A DNA stretch of 64,000 bases, from the NCBI GenBank assembly GCA_035048485.1, contig CM068582.1:34488596-34552595 (forward strand), given 5' to 3'. The notes below the pieces were generated by a model that had not been told where the DNA came from, did not search any database, and worked only from the letters and a program-made list of their open reading frames with translations. Shown in pieces: positions 47,670 to 58,713 of this stretch (position 1 is its first letter; each line of letters opens with the position of its first letter). The DNA comes from Pteria penguin. Its lineage: Eukaryota; Mollusca; Bivalvia; Pterioida; Pteriidae. The position numbers and the translations under genes are program-made.

Positions 47670-50565
47670 GTCCTGAAATTATTAAGATAATGGTGAGTTT
47701 ATATAGATAAAGTGAAAACACATGAAAGTTAAACATAATATAATACATATAATAATGCAGTTTTTCTCTGTCATCCGTGATCAAAAGCAACTGTTTGTAC
47801 TTACAGTTATAGCAATAACTCATGGGGCATTTAAAGAGTCCATTTTTATCTTGCCAGGGAAAATGTCTAAAGAGCTATTGTCACACCTCTAGCATTAACA
47901 CTATCATTGTCCAGGGACAAAAGAATTAACCTTGGCCTTAACTTTTCAAATTTATGAGGTGGCAATTTCATATTTTCTATGTTTGATACAATGTACCTGT
48001 GCCAAGACCTTTCTGATGGTACCTGAGAACCATAATTTTTACAATATGACCTTGACCTTTACTTTTACCTAATTTTTGTGTTATCTATTTGATGGCTGTT
48101 ATCTGCATATTTTAAACCTCTCAGTAAGCTATGTTGTCTTCTGACCACTCTTGTTGATTACATACTGGGTACTGGACTAGTTGTTGGTTTTTTTCATGTG
48201 CATTCTTTAAGTTGGTATGATGTATGTAGATACAGGAGAAGTCTGGTAAAGACATTTTGAGTAAAACTCCTTTTAAGTGACAATACAACAATAAGCTTTT
48301 CCGCATCTTTTCTATGGTACATGGTTTTGATCATTACAATCAGAGATGTGTAAAATACACATTTAAATTTCAAATGTTTGAATGACAAAATTTCAATTAA
48401 TCCTTTTTACCAAAATTGCTCCTGGAATACATGTACGCATTGCTCTCTATGATAAACTCCAATGCTTACCCTAAATGTTCCAAATGCCCATTATAAAATA
48501 CCTGGATACCTGACTTTAAGAATGCATATAAAGATACCATCAAGAGTGTTTTATTTTACCATTTTACTTATTTGATCATACTGATATTATTATGGTGTAA
48601 TCTCCTAGAATGTTTTTGTTCTCAATTTTATGGTATTACTGATCCTCTGCTAATCAAAACGAAGTTGAATGGACAGGTTGATTTTTCTCAGTTTCATGAT
48701 TTTAGGCAGAAATGATGAATTCTAATGCAAACATATACAAAGTCTTTTATCTTGACTGCCACATGTTTTGAAGCAATTTTAAACAAATTTTTGGAAAAAT
48801 CAATGAAATTTCCATTGGGAAGGGTCCTTATGATGGACCTGATTTTATGATAAGAAAACCCCACTAGTATGAAACAGCCGTCTGTAAATGTAAATAATAT
48901 GGCAAATCTTAAGAAGACACAAGGACAAATTCCATTCGTAACTCCTCACCCTTTACGTGTATGGTACATGCACCCACGAAAAATTACTCGCATGTCACTT
49001 GGTGCAGTGATTGACACTAAATCAATGAAAATGTTAAGCAGTGTATATTTGTTGTGAAATATCTAAATTAAAGATGTACATGTAAATATACAGATTCCTA
49101 CATATGATACATCATGATATCTGAACAATGGTACTATATGTATCATGATATTTAAACAATTATACATTAAGTATCACAATACAAGTTTTAGTCTGGAAAT
49201 CAAGTTTATAATTTGCAGCACTCGTTTCAGGAAGTATCCAAAACTAGTTTTTAAGAAAAAAATATAAATTATATTGGCTAGAAATTTGTTTTTTACAAGT
49301 GAATACAAGAATATTCTGATGATCTATTAAGAATTTTTGCACATTTAATTCTATTTTAAACCTTCATGATATATGTACATATATAGTATATACCATGAAT
49401 TTTGCTACAGATACTTATAAAGAAAGGGATTTCTGTATCATTTTCATATCATTAGAGCTCCTACTTGTATCGCGTATCATATCATGGCCTCTGTATTGTG
49501 ATATATCATATCTAGGTATATTACAATACTACATTCCTATGTCCTCATCATAATAATTAACTATTACATAATAAAGCTCTTGTTTGTTTATAGCCTATTA
49601 TCTCTCCATATTATTGCATAGTAGCATTGCTACATGTACAATGTATACATAGTTGACTGTCCTCCGTAACAATGATAAACTTTTTCCAACATGTCCGCGA
49701 AGAGTGGCTTTCCAGTCTTTTTTATGGAGAAAAAGGTGAGGTAGTTTTGAATGGGACCAGCTCTAATGGATATAGCACGATGTAGTTTCTATGCCCTTGT
49801 AACATGGTAAAATAATAATGTTGAACAAATAGGATCTACGTCACTTTTCATACAGCATGTATTGTGACCTGGTTAGGAAATCAAATGATCTGGCCATGGC
49901 AGTCAGAAAATTTAATAAGTCTTGAGAGTGACTGGAAAGGGCGGGGATTATGAATTTAAAAAAATGCATGGGTTTGTGCAAAAAGGTGTTTCTAGGGACA
50001 AAAGTATAACTACATGTATATATATTCTCCTGTGTATTGATACTTGATTTTTTGTTGTGGGACATTTATGACTTGAGAGATAGTGAGCAGAGCTTTTTTT
50101 TCAAAGGTGCCTGTACTTTTTCCTTTGGTAATTTTTTGTCCCATTTGCATAATAATAAATGATCAGAATTTGGGGAAAATTTTGACAAATTTTGGAAAAA
50201 ATCAATCAGTAATATATATTCATATTGAAAATGACATATAATTCTGGCACAAATTCAAATTTGAAAGAGATTGAGTGAGAAATGAATTTTGAATAATTTT
50301 CTGAAAAATTTTCAAAAACAAAAAAAAATCATAGACCCATTCATTTAACTCTGTACTGTGGACAAAGAGGATATTTTTGAAATTGAAAGGCATATTCTTT
50401 GCTTTTATCAGAATATTCTGTTTAAATTTTATGAAAATCAATTCATTATTACTGAAGTTATTATATCCCATAGAAACTGCCGTTTTACACCATCATTTTC
50501 CTGGCTCCACAAGCGTCACCAGGAAATCTCTGTTTCCCACGGAATAAACTATAACCTGTCGAAAA
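47670..50565. other. Region upstream of the RING gene, no gene recognised
   Basis: AT-rich, with only short open frames and no splice-consistent exons. It must contain the RING promoter. It has scattered GTATCATGATAT-type text at 49080-49560 and a 22-bp match at 48744-48765 to the 3' part of the retrotransposon at 58118-58139. Confidence 0.4.
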
Positions 50566-51374
50566 CAATCAAACACAGTACATTTATTCCCTAATTCTAA
50601 GTTCAAGGGCCATAACTCTGGCTAAACCGAGTCAATCATACCATAATGCAATTGGTACCTTCCCTTTTTGACAGAAAGTTATATGCCAAGTTTCGATCCA
50701 ATACCTTGGGAGACTGCAAGAAAAGTCCGGAAAACTAAAATTCTTAAAATTTTCTATGTTCAAGGACAATAACTCTGGCATAACCAAGTCAATCATACCA
50801 AAATACAAACTGGTACCTACCTTTATTCTCAAAGTCGGACATCTGGGTATTTGATAACGAGCATTCAGAACATTTGGGGTAAAGAATCGGACTTTATCAT
50901 CGAGATCATCACTCAGATCAATGCATATTCTGGGAAGAATTTTGGAAAAAAGGAATAATTAAAATATCTTATTGTTTAAACAAGTAAATTTTGAAAACAT
51001 GTTTTACATATTTCAAATCGTATTTTATAAGAAAAACCCTTTAGAACTGATACAGAAGAACTTAAAGTTGTATTTATGTTAACGATAAACCCGAGTTTTA
51101 CCCAAGTGTAATGGCCAGACTCCTCGGGTATCTACCTAGACCAATAAAGACAGTGATGTCACGCCCACTTCGAGAATTGATATAAAGTTATACTTTATGC
51201 CAAGTTTCTATCCAATACCTTGAAAAACTGTAGAAAAAGGTCCGAAAAACTGAAAAATTATTGAAGGGCCATAACTCTGGCAAAATCGAGTCGACCAAGT
51301 CAATCATATCGAAATGCAAACTGGTACATGTACTTACCCTCATTGATATAAAGTTATATGCCAATCCAATACAG

Positions 51375-52105
51375 GGGCAGGCTTGGTGTAGCGGTTAAGC
51401 GCTTGGCTAGCGGCGCCGACGATCCGAGTGCGATTTTCGGGTTGCGCCACTATGTTTAAAGCTGTATACCCTATGTTCGCATATTGTGGGTAAATTTATT
51501 CTAAACTGTTTTGATTATATGTATAAGCCTAAAACATATTTAAAAAAGGCCCTTGCAAATGTTGTGATCAAATTCGTCATATTAAGTGAGATACAGCTGT
51601 GTAAAACACGATGTTTGTAAACAGGATGTTTACAACCAACTTATCACGTGATCTAATTTGGAAGCCGTATCACGGAGGGCGAGGAAAATAATCTTGACGA
51701 GTAACTTTGAAAATCTGCCTTCAAGTCTGCTAAAGTTAGTATTTACTGAAATTGTTATCTTTTGGAGTCTCCCTTCGTCGTATTTGTTTTGATTACACTG
51801 CGCATGCGCAAAGTCAGGTTACAGTTGTATTTATGGAATACCCTCTTTATTTACGAAGTATGTTTTTTTTATTTTGATATCTCCAAAGGTTTGAAGCAAC
51901 AAAAACTGTTGTTAACGCAAAGTTGATAACTTCAGCCATACGAGAAATATATAGTTTTTGTTTTACATGCTTTAATTTTTTAAATCATACCGAATTGTAG
52001 GGTATACAACTTTAAGAGGTTAGTTACATCCTGCTTCCATGTCGCGATATAACTGAAAGATTGTTGAAAGCGGCGTAAAACACCAATCAACCAACCAGCC
52101 AACTG
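51375..52105 (+). mobile_element. tRNA-derived SINE, family I, interrupted
   Basis: Head GGGGCAGGCTTGGTGTAGCG with GGTTGCGCCACTATGTTTAA, then the inserted MITE, then TTTAAGAGGTTAGTTAC, CATGTCGCGATATAACTGAA and an AATCAACCAACCAG tail. The two halves rejoin as in the intact copy at 1121-1292. Confidence 0.9.
51460..52011. mobile_element. 552-bp piggyBac-type MITE with TTAA target site
   Basis: The ends AGCTGTATACCCTA and TAGGGTATACAACT are inverted with one mismatch. TTAA is duplicated at 51456-51459 and 52012-52015. The empty site is known from the intact SINE copy (TATGTTTAAGAGG). TTAA duplication is characteristic of piggyBac-superfamily transposition. No transposase is encoded. Confidence 0.92.
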
Positions 52106-52522
52106 ATTAAATACTTTGAAAGACTGCAGAAAAAAGTCTGGAGAACAGGATTTCAGATGGATGGATGAACGGACAATGCCATAACATAATATATCCCATC
52201 TATGACGAGCGTATAAAAACACATGTATATGTAGACTTGATTTCATTATCATAGTTTTGGCCTCCTGTGATCTAGATCACTTTTCCATACTATAGATATT
52301 GAAAGTAGGTCAGAATGTAATAAATACAAATAAACTAATGAGATAAACTTTATGATAAATCCACATTTTTTACCAGAAAAGTCTGATTCTTCTTTAAATG
52401 TGTTAAAATCATTAATTTTATATTCTCTCAGTCGGACTGGTCACATGACACAATTTGCATCATATTTGTTGGGAGAAGTCTTGAGATTAATCATTGCTTT
52501 CTAGGAAGAATCTGATATCCAC

Positions 52523-52553
52523 TACCGGCTATATACACGACCGTCGTGTATAT
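52523..52553. repeat. Perfect 15-bp inverted repeat with 1-nt centre
   Basis: GGCTATATACACGAC, one C, then GTCGTGTATATAGCC. No target duplication was found beside it. Confidence 0.95.
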
Positions 52554-52758
52554 AGCCGCTGCCAAAATTTTCAGGTAAACTCTATAAGCAGTGACCGTAT
52601 GGACTATAAAACATGTTTGAAACACCTAGAAATTGCATCTAAAAGTGAAAAAAAAAACACGTGAAAGTTTGGTAGTGTTTGATATTTAGGAGCACCCGTC
52701 TTTGAATGATTCCTTACCCAGCTCCAGTATGCTCAAACTAAAACTGCCACTGTCCTGG

Positions 52759-53633
52759 GGGGGACCTTTAAAGTACGAAACAAAAACGAAACGAAATGGA
52801 AACGAAACGAAATAAGCATATGAAAAAGAAGTAATGATATAAAACATGACATATACACAACAATTATAAGTCTACATAGAAATTTAATTTAGGAATTTTT
52901 TTTATCAATATGGGTTGAACAAGACAGGACAAAATTTATACGCCCCCGAATAGACTATTTTCCTATTGATCTCATGTTTCATTCTAATGCCAGACATGTA
53001 CGATAATTTGCCGTAAAAATTCGCGTCATTTTACTCGGACGTCACTATCCTAGCATTAACGTCTTAATGAAAATCCCCGCAAAATGTAGCATGTCTGGCA
53101 TAAGACCACTTACATCACGTAAAATAGGAAAAAAATCTATTCCATTCCTGTATAGTGCCGGCAAAAAAATTAAAGACTAAACATTATTAGGGGTGGAACC
53201 ATCACCAGGACGGAGGTAATTTTCGGGGAGGGGGAGGTATTTACCTCTCGTTAAGGGCATGATTATAGTTACGTTCATGTACGAGAAACGGCAATGAGTT
53301 TTGGATGGTTTTCAGTGTGTTATGTTATGTGTGATTTATTCTGTTATTTATAATTTAGGCGATTACCCGTTATTTTTGTGAATCTACGTACCCCATATGA
53401 AAATCCTCTCCAAACCCAGTTCCTCCTCCATTACAACTGAGGAACCGCCATACTTAAATTTGAGTGTAATCACTAAATTAGTAAATAATTTCTCTTATTT
53501 CGTTTCGTTTCATTTCGTTTCGTTACAATTCGTTTCGTTTTCGTTTCGTACTTTAAAGGTCCCCTAATTTCTACTGAAACGGTCGGCTCAGAAGGTATGA
53601 GCCGACCGTTTCAATAGAAATTAAAGGTCCCCC
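52759..53633. mobile_element. MITE with GAAACGAAACG-rich inverted ends and nested insertions
   Basis: The left end GGGGGACCTTTAAAGTACG is the inverse of the right end CGTACTTTAAAGGTCCCC, and both continue into repeats of AAACG or its complement. Flanks TGTCCTGG (52751-52758) and TGTCCGGG (53634-53641) match at 7 of 8. A hairpin (53565-53623) sits in the right end, and an imperfect inverted-repeat unit (about 52947-53142: ATTCTAATGCCAGACATG versus CATGTCTGGCATAAGAC) sits in the middle. Confidence 0.82.
53565..53623. mobile_element. 59-bp hairpin element, 9-bp target duplication
   Basis: TAATTTCTACTGAAACGGTC, then GGCTCA, pairs with TGAGCC and GACCGTTTCAATAGAAATTA around a 7-base loop (one mismatch). 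AAGGTCCCC is repeated at 53556-53564 and 53624-53632. The insertion point is the terminal repeat of the larger MITE. Confidence 0.9.
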
Positions 53634-53644
53634 TGTCCGGGAAC

Positions 53645-54640
53645 TGTTAGGTTTCTAATATGACTTTGAATAAAATGAACTATGTCTTTCGTTTTTCACA
53701 AACTGAATACTTACTTAAATTACACGTATCAAAAACAAGTCTATTGCGTATTCACTTTGGATACCCGGTCACTTGATCTTGATGAATTTCTGTTGAAATA
53801 ATTTTTAAATCTCCTTTGTTCAAGAGTTCCCTGAATGGCTATTTCGAGCATCGTTCATTTAGTTCTTTTGTGAAGCCGCTGAAAAATAAATTAAATATTA
53901 TTTGATACATATTTTATTTTTTATCTTTAAACATGTGCCAAGGCAGAGACATATATACACAAGTTTATAAGCCCTTGCATTTGCATAGAATATATTTGTT
54001 ATCATGAAGTAAATAAATTATATGAACTGCTAATTTATTAAAAAGATTGGAGAGAAACCAGCGTGTGTTTTGAATTAACTAGTGTATCTGGAAAGGGGTC
54101 CCCAGTTAGGCAGACAGCATTGAAGTATAATTTATAGTTAATTATACATCCGTAGTGATTTGGCATCTATTGGGTATCCCCACTCTCACAAACATTTTCA
54201 GTGTTTGAATTAAGATGAGCCAGAAATCTGGCTCCCTCTTTTCACAAATATTTATCATTACATACAAAAATTGCCTTCTTGTTCTGAAATCGTTGATCCT
54301 TTTTTTTTTTTTGAAATCCTATACATTGTAATTTTTTGTTTTTAACTTACTTTCTGGGAGGGGGGGGGGTTATTTTGCAGTAGAAGGAGAGACATATATG
54401 CACCTAAATGTCTGTGGTAGAACTCACTGTGTCAATTATTCAAAAATCTGCTAAGTATAAAAATACTCTCGTTCAAACGCGGGAAAGGGAGGGGAATACG
54501 GTGAGATATATGTTGTATGTCTCTGATACATTCGGTAAAATATTAATGTCCATTATATACTGGACATAGTAAAAAGTATACCATTTCAAATCCACCTCCC
54601 TTTATCATTAAATTCACGTGACATAAATAGTCTCGTGATC
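53645..54640. other. Intergenic AT-rich stretch, nothing recognised
   Basis: No exon, RNA gene or repeat boundary could be supported. A G tract at 54358-54369 and several T tracts are the only simple features. Confidence 0.45.
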
Positions 54641-54643
54641 AAA

Positions 54644-55021
54644 CAATCTAATTAAAACCATATCTTTATTCCACTTCTCTCTTTGTCCTATTGCGGATAA
54701 AGATCTGGCGAAACCCTGTAAGGGGTCAGGTTCTGGTGAACTCTGATTTTCAGCCAATTAGTGGATCAGCTACAAATTCCTAGGAATAAAATGAACATCC
54801 TGGGCAGCGTGCGTGACACACAGTGTTTGTTACATATTGCGTCACTATCACGTGTCTAGTCGAGTCATCAACTGGCTATGGGAACCAGAAATAACGGTTT
54901 CGCTGACCGAAACGTCATCAGAGTTCACCAGCATGTGACCCCTTACGGGGTTTCGCCAGATTTTTTATCCCCAAAGGGACAAATAGAGAAGCGGAATAAA
55001 GATGTGGTTTTAATTAGATTG
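54644..55021. mobile_element. 378-bp MITE with about 120-bp inverted arms
   Basis: The left arm (CAATCTAATTAAAACCATAT, CTGGCGAAACCC, GTGAACTCTGA) is inverted relative to the right arm (TCAGAGTTCACC, GGGGTTTCGCCAGA, GTGGTTTTAATTAGATTG). The arm tips are the same family as the 118-bp hairpin at 4989-5106. No clear target duplication remains at this copy. Confidence 0.88.
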
Positions 55022-55104
55022 CCTCTAAGTTGAAATAACAGGCTCTAAACACCAATTGTATTCATGTTTGGAAGGTGGAATGAGTTTATTATTAAATGTC
55101 ATCA

Positions 55105-55285
55105 TTGGCGGATTTTGAGGGGGGATTCCAACCCATTTGGTCGAAAAATTTTACTAAAAAAAAAGTTTATTTTCGGTCATTTTCTAGGCTGCAACACCCA
55201 CCCCCTTTCCAGACTTCATACTAGAAAATAGTAGTCATGGAAGGTTGCAACCCCCCTATTTTTAAAAGAATTTCTAGATCCGCCT
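55105..55285. mobile_element. GGCGGATNN-bordered MITE, decayed
   Basis: Left ATTGGCGGATTTTGAGGGGG, right TTTCTAGATCCGCCTACGG, with AAAAATTTTACTAAAAAA after the left border as in the element at 22997-23195. Confidence 0.65.
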
Positions 55286-55689
55286 ACGGTCAGTGTCTGG
55301 TTCTATGTTAGCCGAAAGCAGTGGCCCTATCATTCATATAGGGTCACTCCTTGCGATTAGTTCTATGTGATTCAAGCAAGACTCGGCCTTGGCACAAAAA
55401 AGTGACTTAAAACAGTGGTATCATACTGATATTCAACAAGTAAATGTAAAAAGAAAACAACCAGACTAATTATAATATTTGGATATTGTACAAGAATTTA
55501 ACAACGGTGTGTTACGCAAATACGATGGTGTTTCGTCCCTGATATTCGAGTAAATATCGATGGTTATTGAATTATCTAAATCAGTGATTGAGTAATAAAC
55601 CCTGTCTATGAAAGAAATGTTTTATTTCTGGGTAAAATATGTCAGTTTCAGGGAAAAAGGAAATTTTTCTTTTTTTTTTTGGAGACGGA

Positions 55690-58200
55690 ATACTTTCCCT
55701 CTATGGGATAAAGCAGACAGAGGAGCTGTCAGTTAACATATACATTCAGCCATGGATAACATCATGAGAAAGACCTACACTACAGCTAATGATATCTGGA
55801 TTGATTTCAAGAAGGCTACAACATCGATAGTAGAAAACAACATACCACCCAGATCAGCAGGAAGCGTTACTCTAACCCATGGATGACAACAAAGGTCAAA
55901 CGGTTACTACGGCAACGCCAGAAGGCTTTCCATAAAGCACGCAGCACAAAGAAGCCAAAGAACCAAGCCCGATACAGGCAACTCAAGGCAACAGCCCAAC
56001 GGGAAATGAGGATGGCCCATGACGATTACATCGACCAGACAGTATGTGGGGACATGCAGAATAACAGCAAAAGCTTTTGGTCATACATGAAAAGCAAGCG
56101 CCAAGACACACAGGGAGTAGCACCACTAAAGAAGACAGATAGACTCCTCTACAATGACACAGAGTCTAAAGCAGAAATACTCAATGAACAGTTCCTCTCT
56201 GTCTACACAAGAGAGGACAGGACATCAATGCCAGACAAAGGCACAAGCCCTTCCCCAGCGATGCCCTCAATCAAAGTTGGACAGACAGGAGTTCTCAAGC
56301 TACTTAGGAACATCCACTCTCACAAGGCGACTGGACCCGATGGAATACAAGCCAGGCTCTTATATGAGTATGCACACCAGATTGCTCCAGTGATGACCAA
56401 GATATTTCAGATCTCACTTGATTCCGGTACCATACCAGATGATTGGCGCACAGCTTCTATCGTACCAGTATTTAAGATAGAAGACAAACACCAGGCCTCG
56501 AACTACAGACCAGTTTCCCTGACATCGATCTCGTGTAAGCTACTTGAGCACATCATTCACAGTCAGGTTATGGTCCACTTTGACCAACACTCCATCATTA
56601 CCAACAATCAGCATGGCTTCAGATCAAAACGTTCCTGTGATACACAACTGGCCATCACAGTAGACAGTATTGCCCGCTCTTTGGACCAGGGAAGCCAAGT
56701 CGACATCATCCTTTTGGATTTCTCCAAAGCCTTCGACAAGCTCCCTCACCAGAGATTACTACATAAGCTAGACTACAATGGAGTTCGAGACAACACCCTG
56801 CTTTGGATCAAGGACTTCCTCAACAACGAACAACAGCAAGTCTTACTTGATGGTCATACTTAACAAGTGCAGATGTGTTATCAGGAGTGCTACAAGGGAC
56901 CGTACTTGGATCATTACTATTCCTGACCTTCATCAACTATCTCCCAGAAGTTACCCAGTCAGAGGCCCGATTGTTTGCAGACGATTGCCTACTATATCGC
57001 AGGATCAACAGCGAAGAGGATAGCGTCATGCTGCAGAAGAACTTAACAGCACTTGAGGAATGGGAAAAACGTGGCAGGTGTCCTTCCATCCAGAGAAGTG
57101 TGTGCTAATTCAAGTAGCCTCTAAAAGGAAGACTATAACAGCAAGCTACAGTCTACACAACCATCAGTTGGAAGCTGTTGACTCCAGCAAGCACTTGGGT
57201 GTTACGATTAGCAACGATCTACAATGGAAAAAAGCATATTGATGCCATTACAGCCAAGGCAAACAGGACCCTGGGCTTCCTCGAACGAAACCTCAGAGGA
57301 TGCAGAACAACAGCGCAGGTCAGAGCATATGAAGCCATTGTACGTCCAACCCTGGAATATGCTGCCTCTATCCGGGTCCCACACTCCATGGGACAGATCA
57401 ATCAGATAGAGAAAGTCCAACGAAGAGCTGCACGTTTTGCCACAAGAAATTACTGGGACAGGACACCAGGCAGTGTCATCAACATGGTCAACTCATTAGG
57501 ATGGGAACCACTACGGATAAGAAGAGCAAGGATCCGCCTTCTATTGTTTTTCAAGATCCAGCACAATCTAGTGCCAATCCCAGCAGAGCAGTATCTCATC
57601 AGACTGACATCAGAACCAGGGGTCAGCACACCATCCGAATACCAACAACAAGGAGATATGTATACCGGTTCTCTTTCTTCCCACGCACCATTCGCATCAT
57701 CCTGTTCTTTAGAGGAGTACCGGACAACACTCAGCAACTTACCACCAGCTCAGTTTAGTACAGAGTGAGGAATTCAGATTTTATTGTTTTAATTGTAACA
57801 TCCTGATCTTTTCACGCAACTAACCGGGCCTTCTAACTAGCGTAACGCGAAAAGGGGTCCAGACCCATAAACCTAATAAACCCGAGCACACACAAAACTT
57901 TTAAACTTCCTACATGTACCTCACTCATGCGCCACTGTCTCTAACAGGAGCCTTCTAACTAGCGTAACGCGAAAAGGGGCTCCCCTCTCGTCTAACATTA
58001 AAAACCTTCCTTGGAGGATTGCCAGACTGCAATGGGCAACATACCACCTGCCCACTTCAGCTTAGGATGAGGATCAAAGATTTTAACGTTTTAACTGTAT
58101 CATATTGCCTGCTGAGGCTTTTATCTTGACTGCCACATGAAGTATAACACTCATTTATGAGTACAATTCGTAATGGAAGAAGAAGATGAACTGCCGTTAT
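55690..58200 (+). mobile_element. 5'-truncated non-LTR retrotransposon (CR1/jockey-like), pseudogenised
   Basis: Only the region after the endonuclease, the reverse transcriptase and the C-terminus remain. The linker is 55700-55880 (PWMTTKVKRLLRQRQKAF begins at about 55874). RT blocks are SHKATGPDGIQARLL, WRTASIVPVFK, SNYRPVSLTSISCKLLE, LLDFSKAFDKLPH, SGVLQGTVLGSLLFL and the catalytic LFADDCLL (56970-56990), followed by SKHLGVTISNDLQW and a C-terminal region ending at a TGA at about 57766. Single-base shifts near 55870, 56862, 57075 and 57233 break the frame, so it cannot be translated whole. The 3' UTR contains a duplicated block and ends in a GAAGAAGAAGATGAA run. Confidence 0.88.
57830..57985 (+). 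repeat. Direct repeat in the retrotransposon 3' UTR
   Basis: CTTCTAACTAGCGTAACGCG plus AAAAGGGG occurs at about 57831 and again at about 57952. Each copy contains the mini-palindrome GCGTAACGC. Confidence 0.9.
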
Positions 58201-58279
58201 GCGGCAGGAACTAATATTGGCCAAAAATCACTGGGAGGTGCTAATGCATAATATATCATATTAATAAACATAACTTGGG

Positions 58280-58380
58280 ATCGGATATGTTTGGACCGGA
58301 TCAATACCGGGGTCCGATGCGTTTGGGGCCGAATCGACTGGGGCCGGATGGGTATTGGGGACGGAACGACCTTAAATACC
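58280..58380. repeat. GGCC/GGTCC-rich degenerate repeat
   Basis: Repeated short blocks (GGACCGGATC, GGGGTCCGATGC, GGGGCCGAATCG, GGGGCCGGATGG, GGGGACGGAACG) with a period near 20 bp. GC-rich, about 340 bp upstream of the GAS8 start codon. Confidence 0.6.
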
Positions 58381-58652
58381 CCCTTTCTTTCTGTGTGTTT
58401 ATTGAACGGAAACAAATTCGATGATGTATTTGAGACACACATGTTCTGTTTGATATCGTAGGAAAAATAAGAGGATTAATTACATTCTGAACTAAGTACT
58501 TTGATAATTATTTGTTTACTAATTAATTTCTGCTTCGTGTTACTTTATTTGAACAAGAATATCTATTTGAATATATCCTCAGGCGCAAAAGGATTTACGT
58601 AGTACGAACAAAACGTTTCCCGAATAGTCTCTATATTGAACATCCGGGTCTT

Positions 58653-58666
58653 GTTGCCTGGACGAC
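58653..58666 (+). promoter_or_regulatory. Candidate RFX X-box upstream of GAS8
   Basis: GTTGCCTGGACGAC matches the symmetrical X-box GTTGCCATGGCAAC at 10 of 14 positions, with the first half-site perfect. It lies 48 bp before the GAS8 ATG. RFX factors drive many ciliary genes in animals, so the position is fitting. The second half-site is weak. Confidence 0.45.
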
Positions 58667-58713
58667 TTGGACGCCATTTTCATTTGTATCGAAAACAAGT
58701 AGGCAGATTGATC

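Larger units (their letters stand above)
50570..52220. mobile_element. Composite: dispersed repeat hosting a SINE hosting a MITE
   Basis: The outer element shows loose internal repeats at about 50600, 50760, 51180 and 51250 (GGGCCATAACTCTGGC; ATGCCAAGTTTCGATCCAAT; ACCTTGGGAGACTGCA). It is broken at CCAATAC (about 51372) and resumes at AATACTTTGAAAGACTGCAG (about 52112), with a SINE between. That SINE is in turn broken by the element at 51460-52011. Confidence 0.75.
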
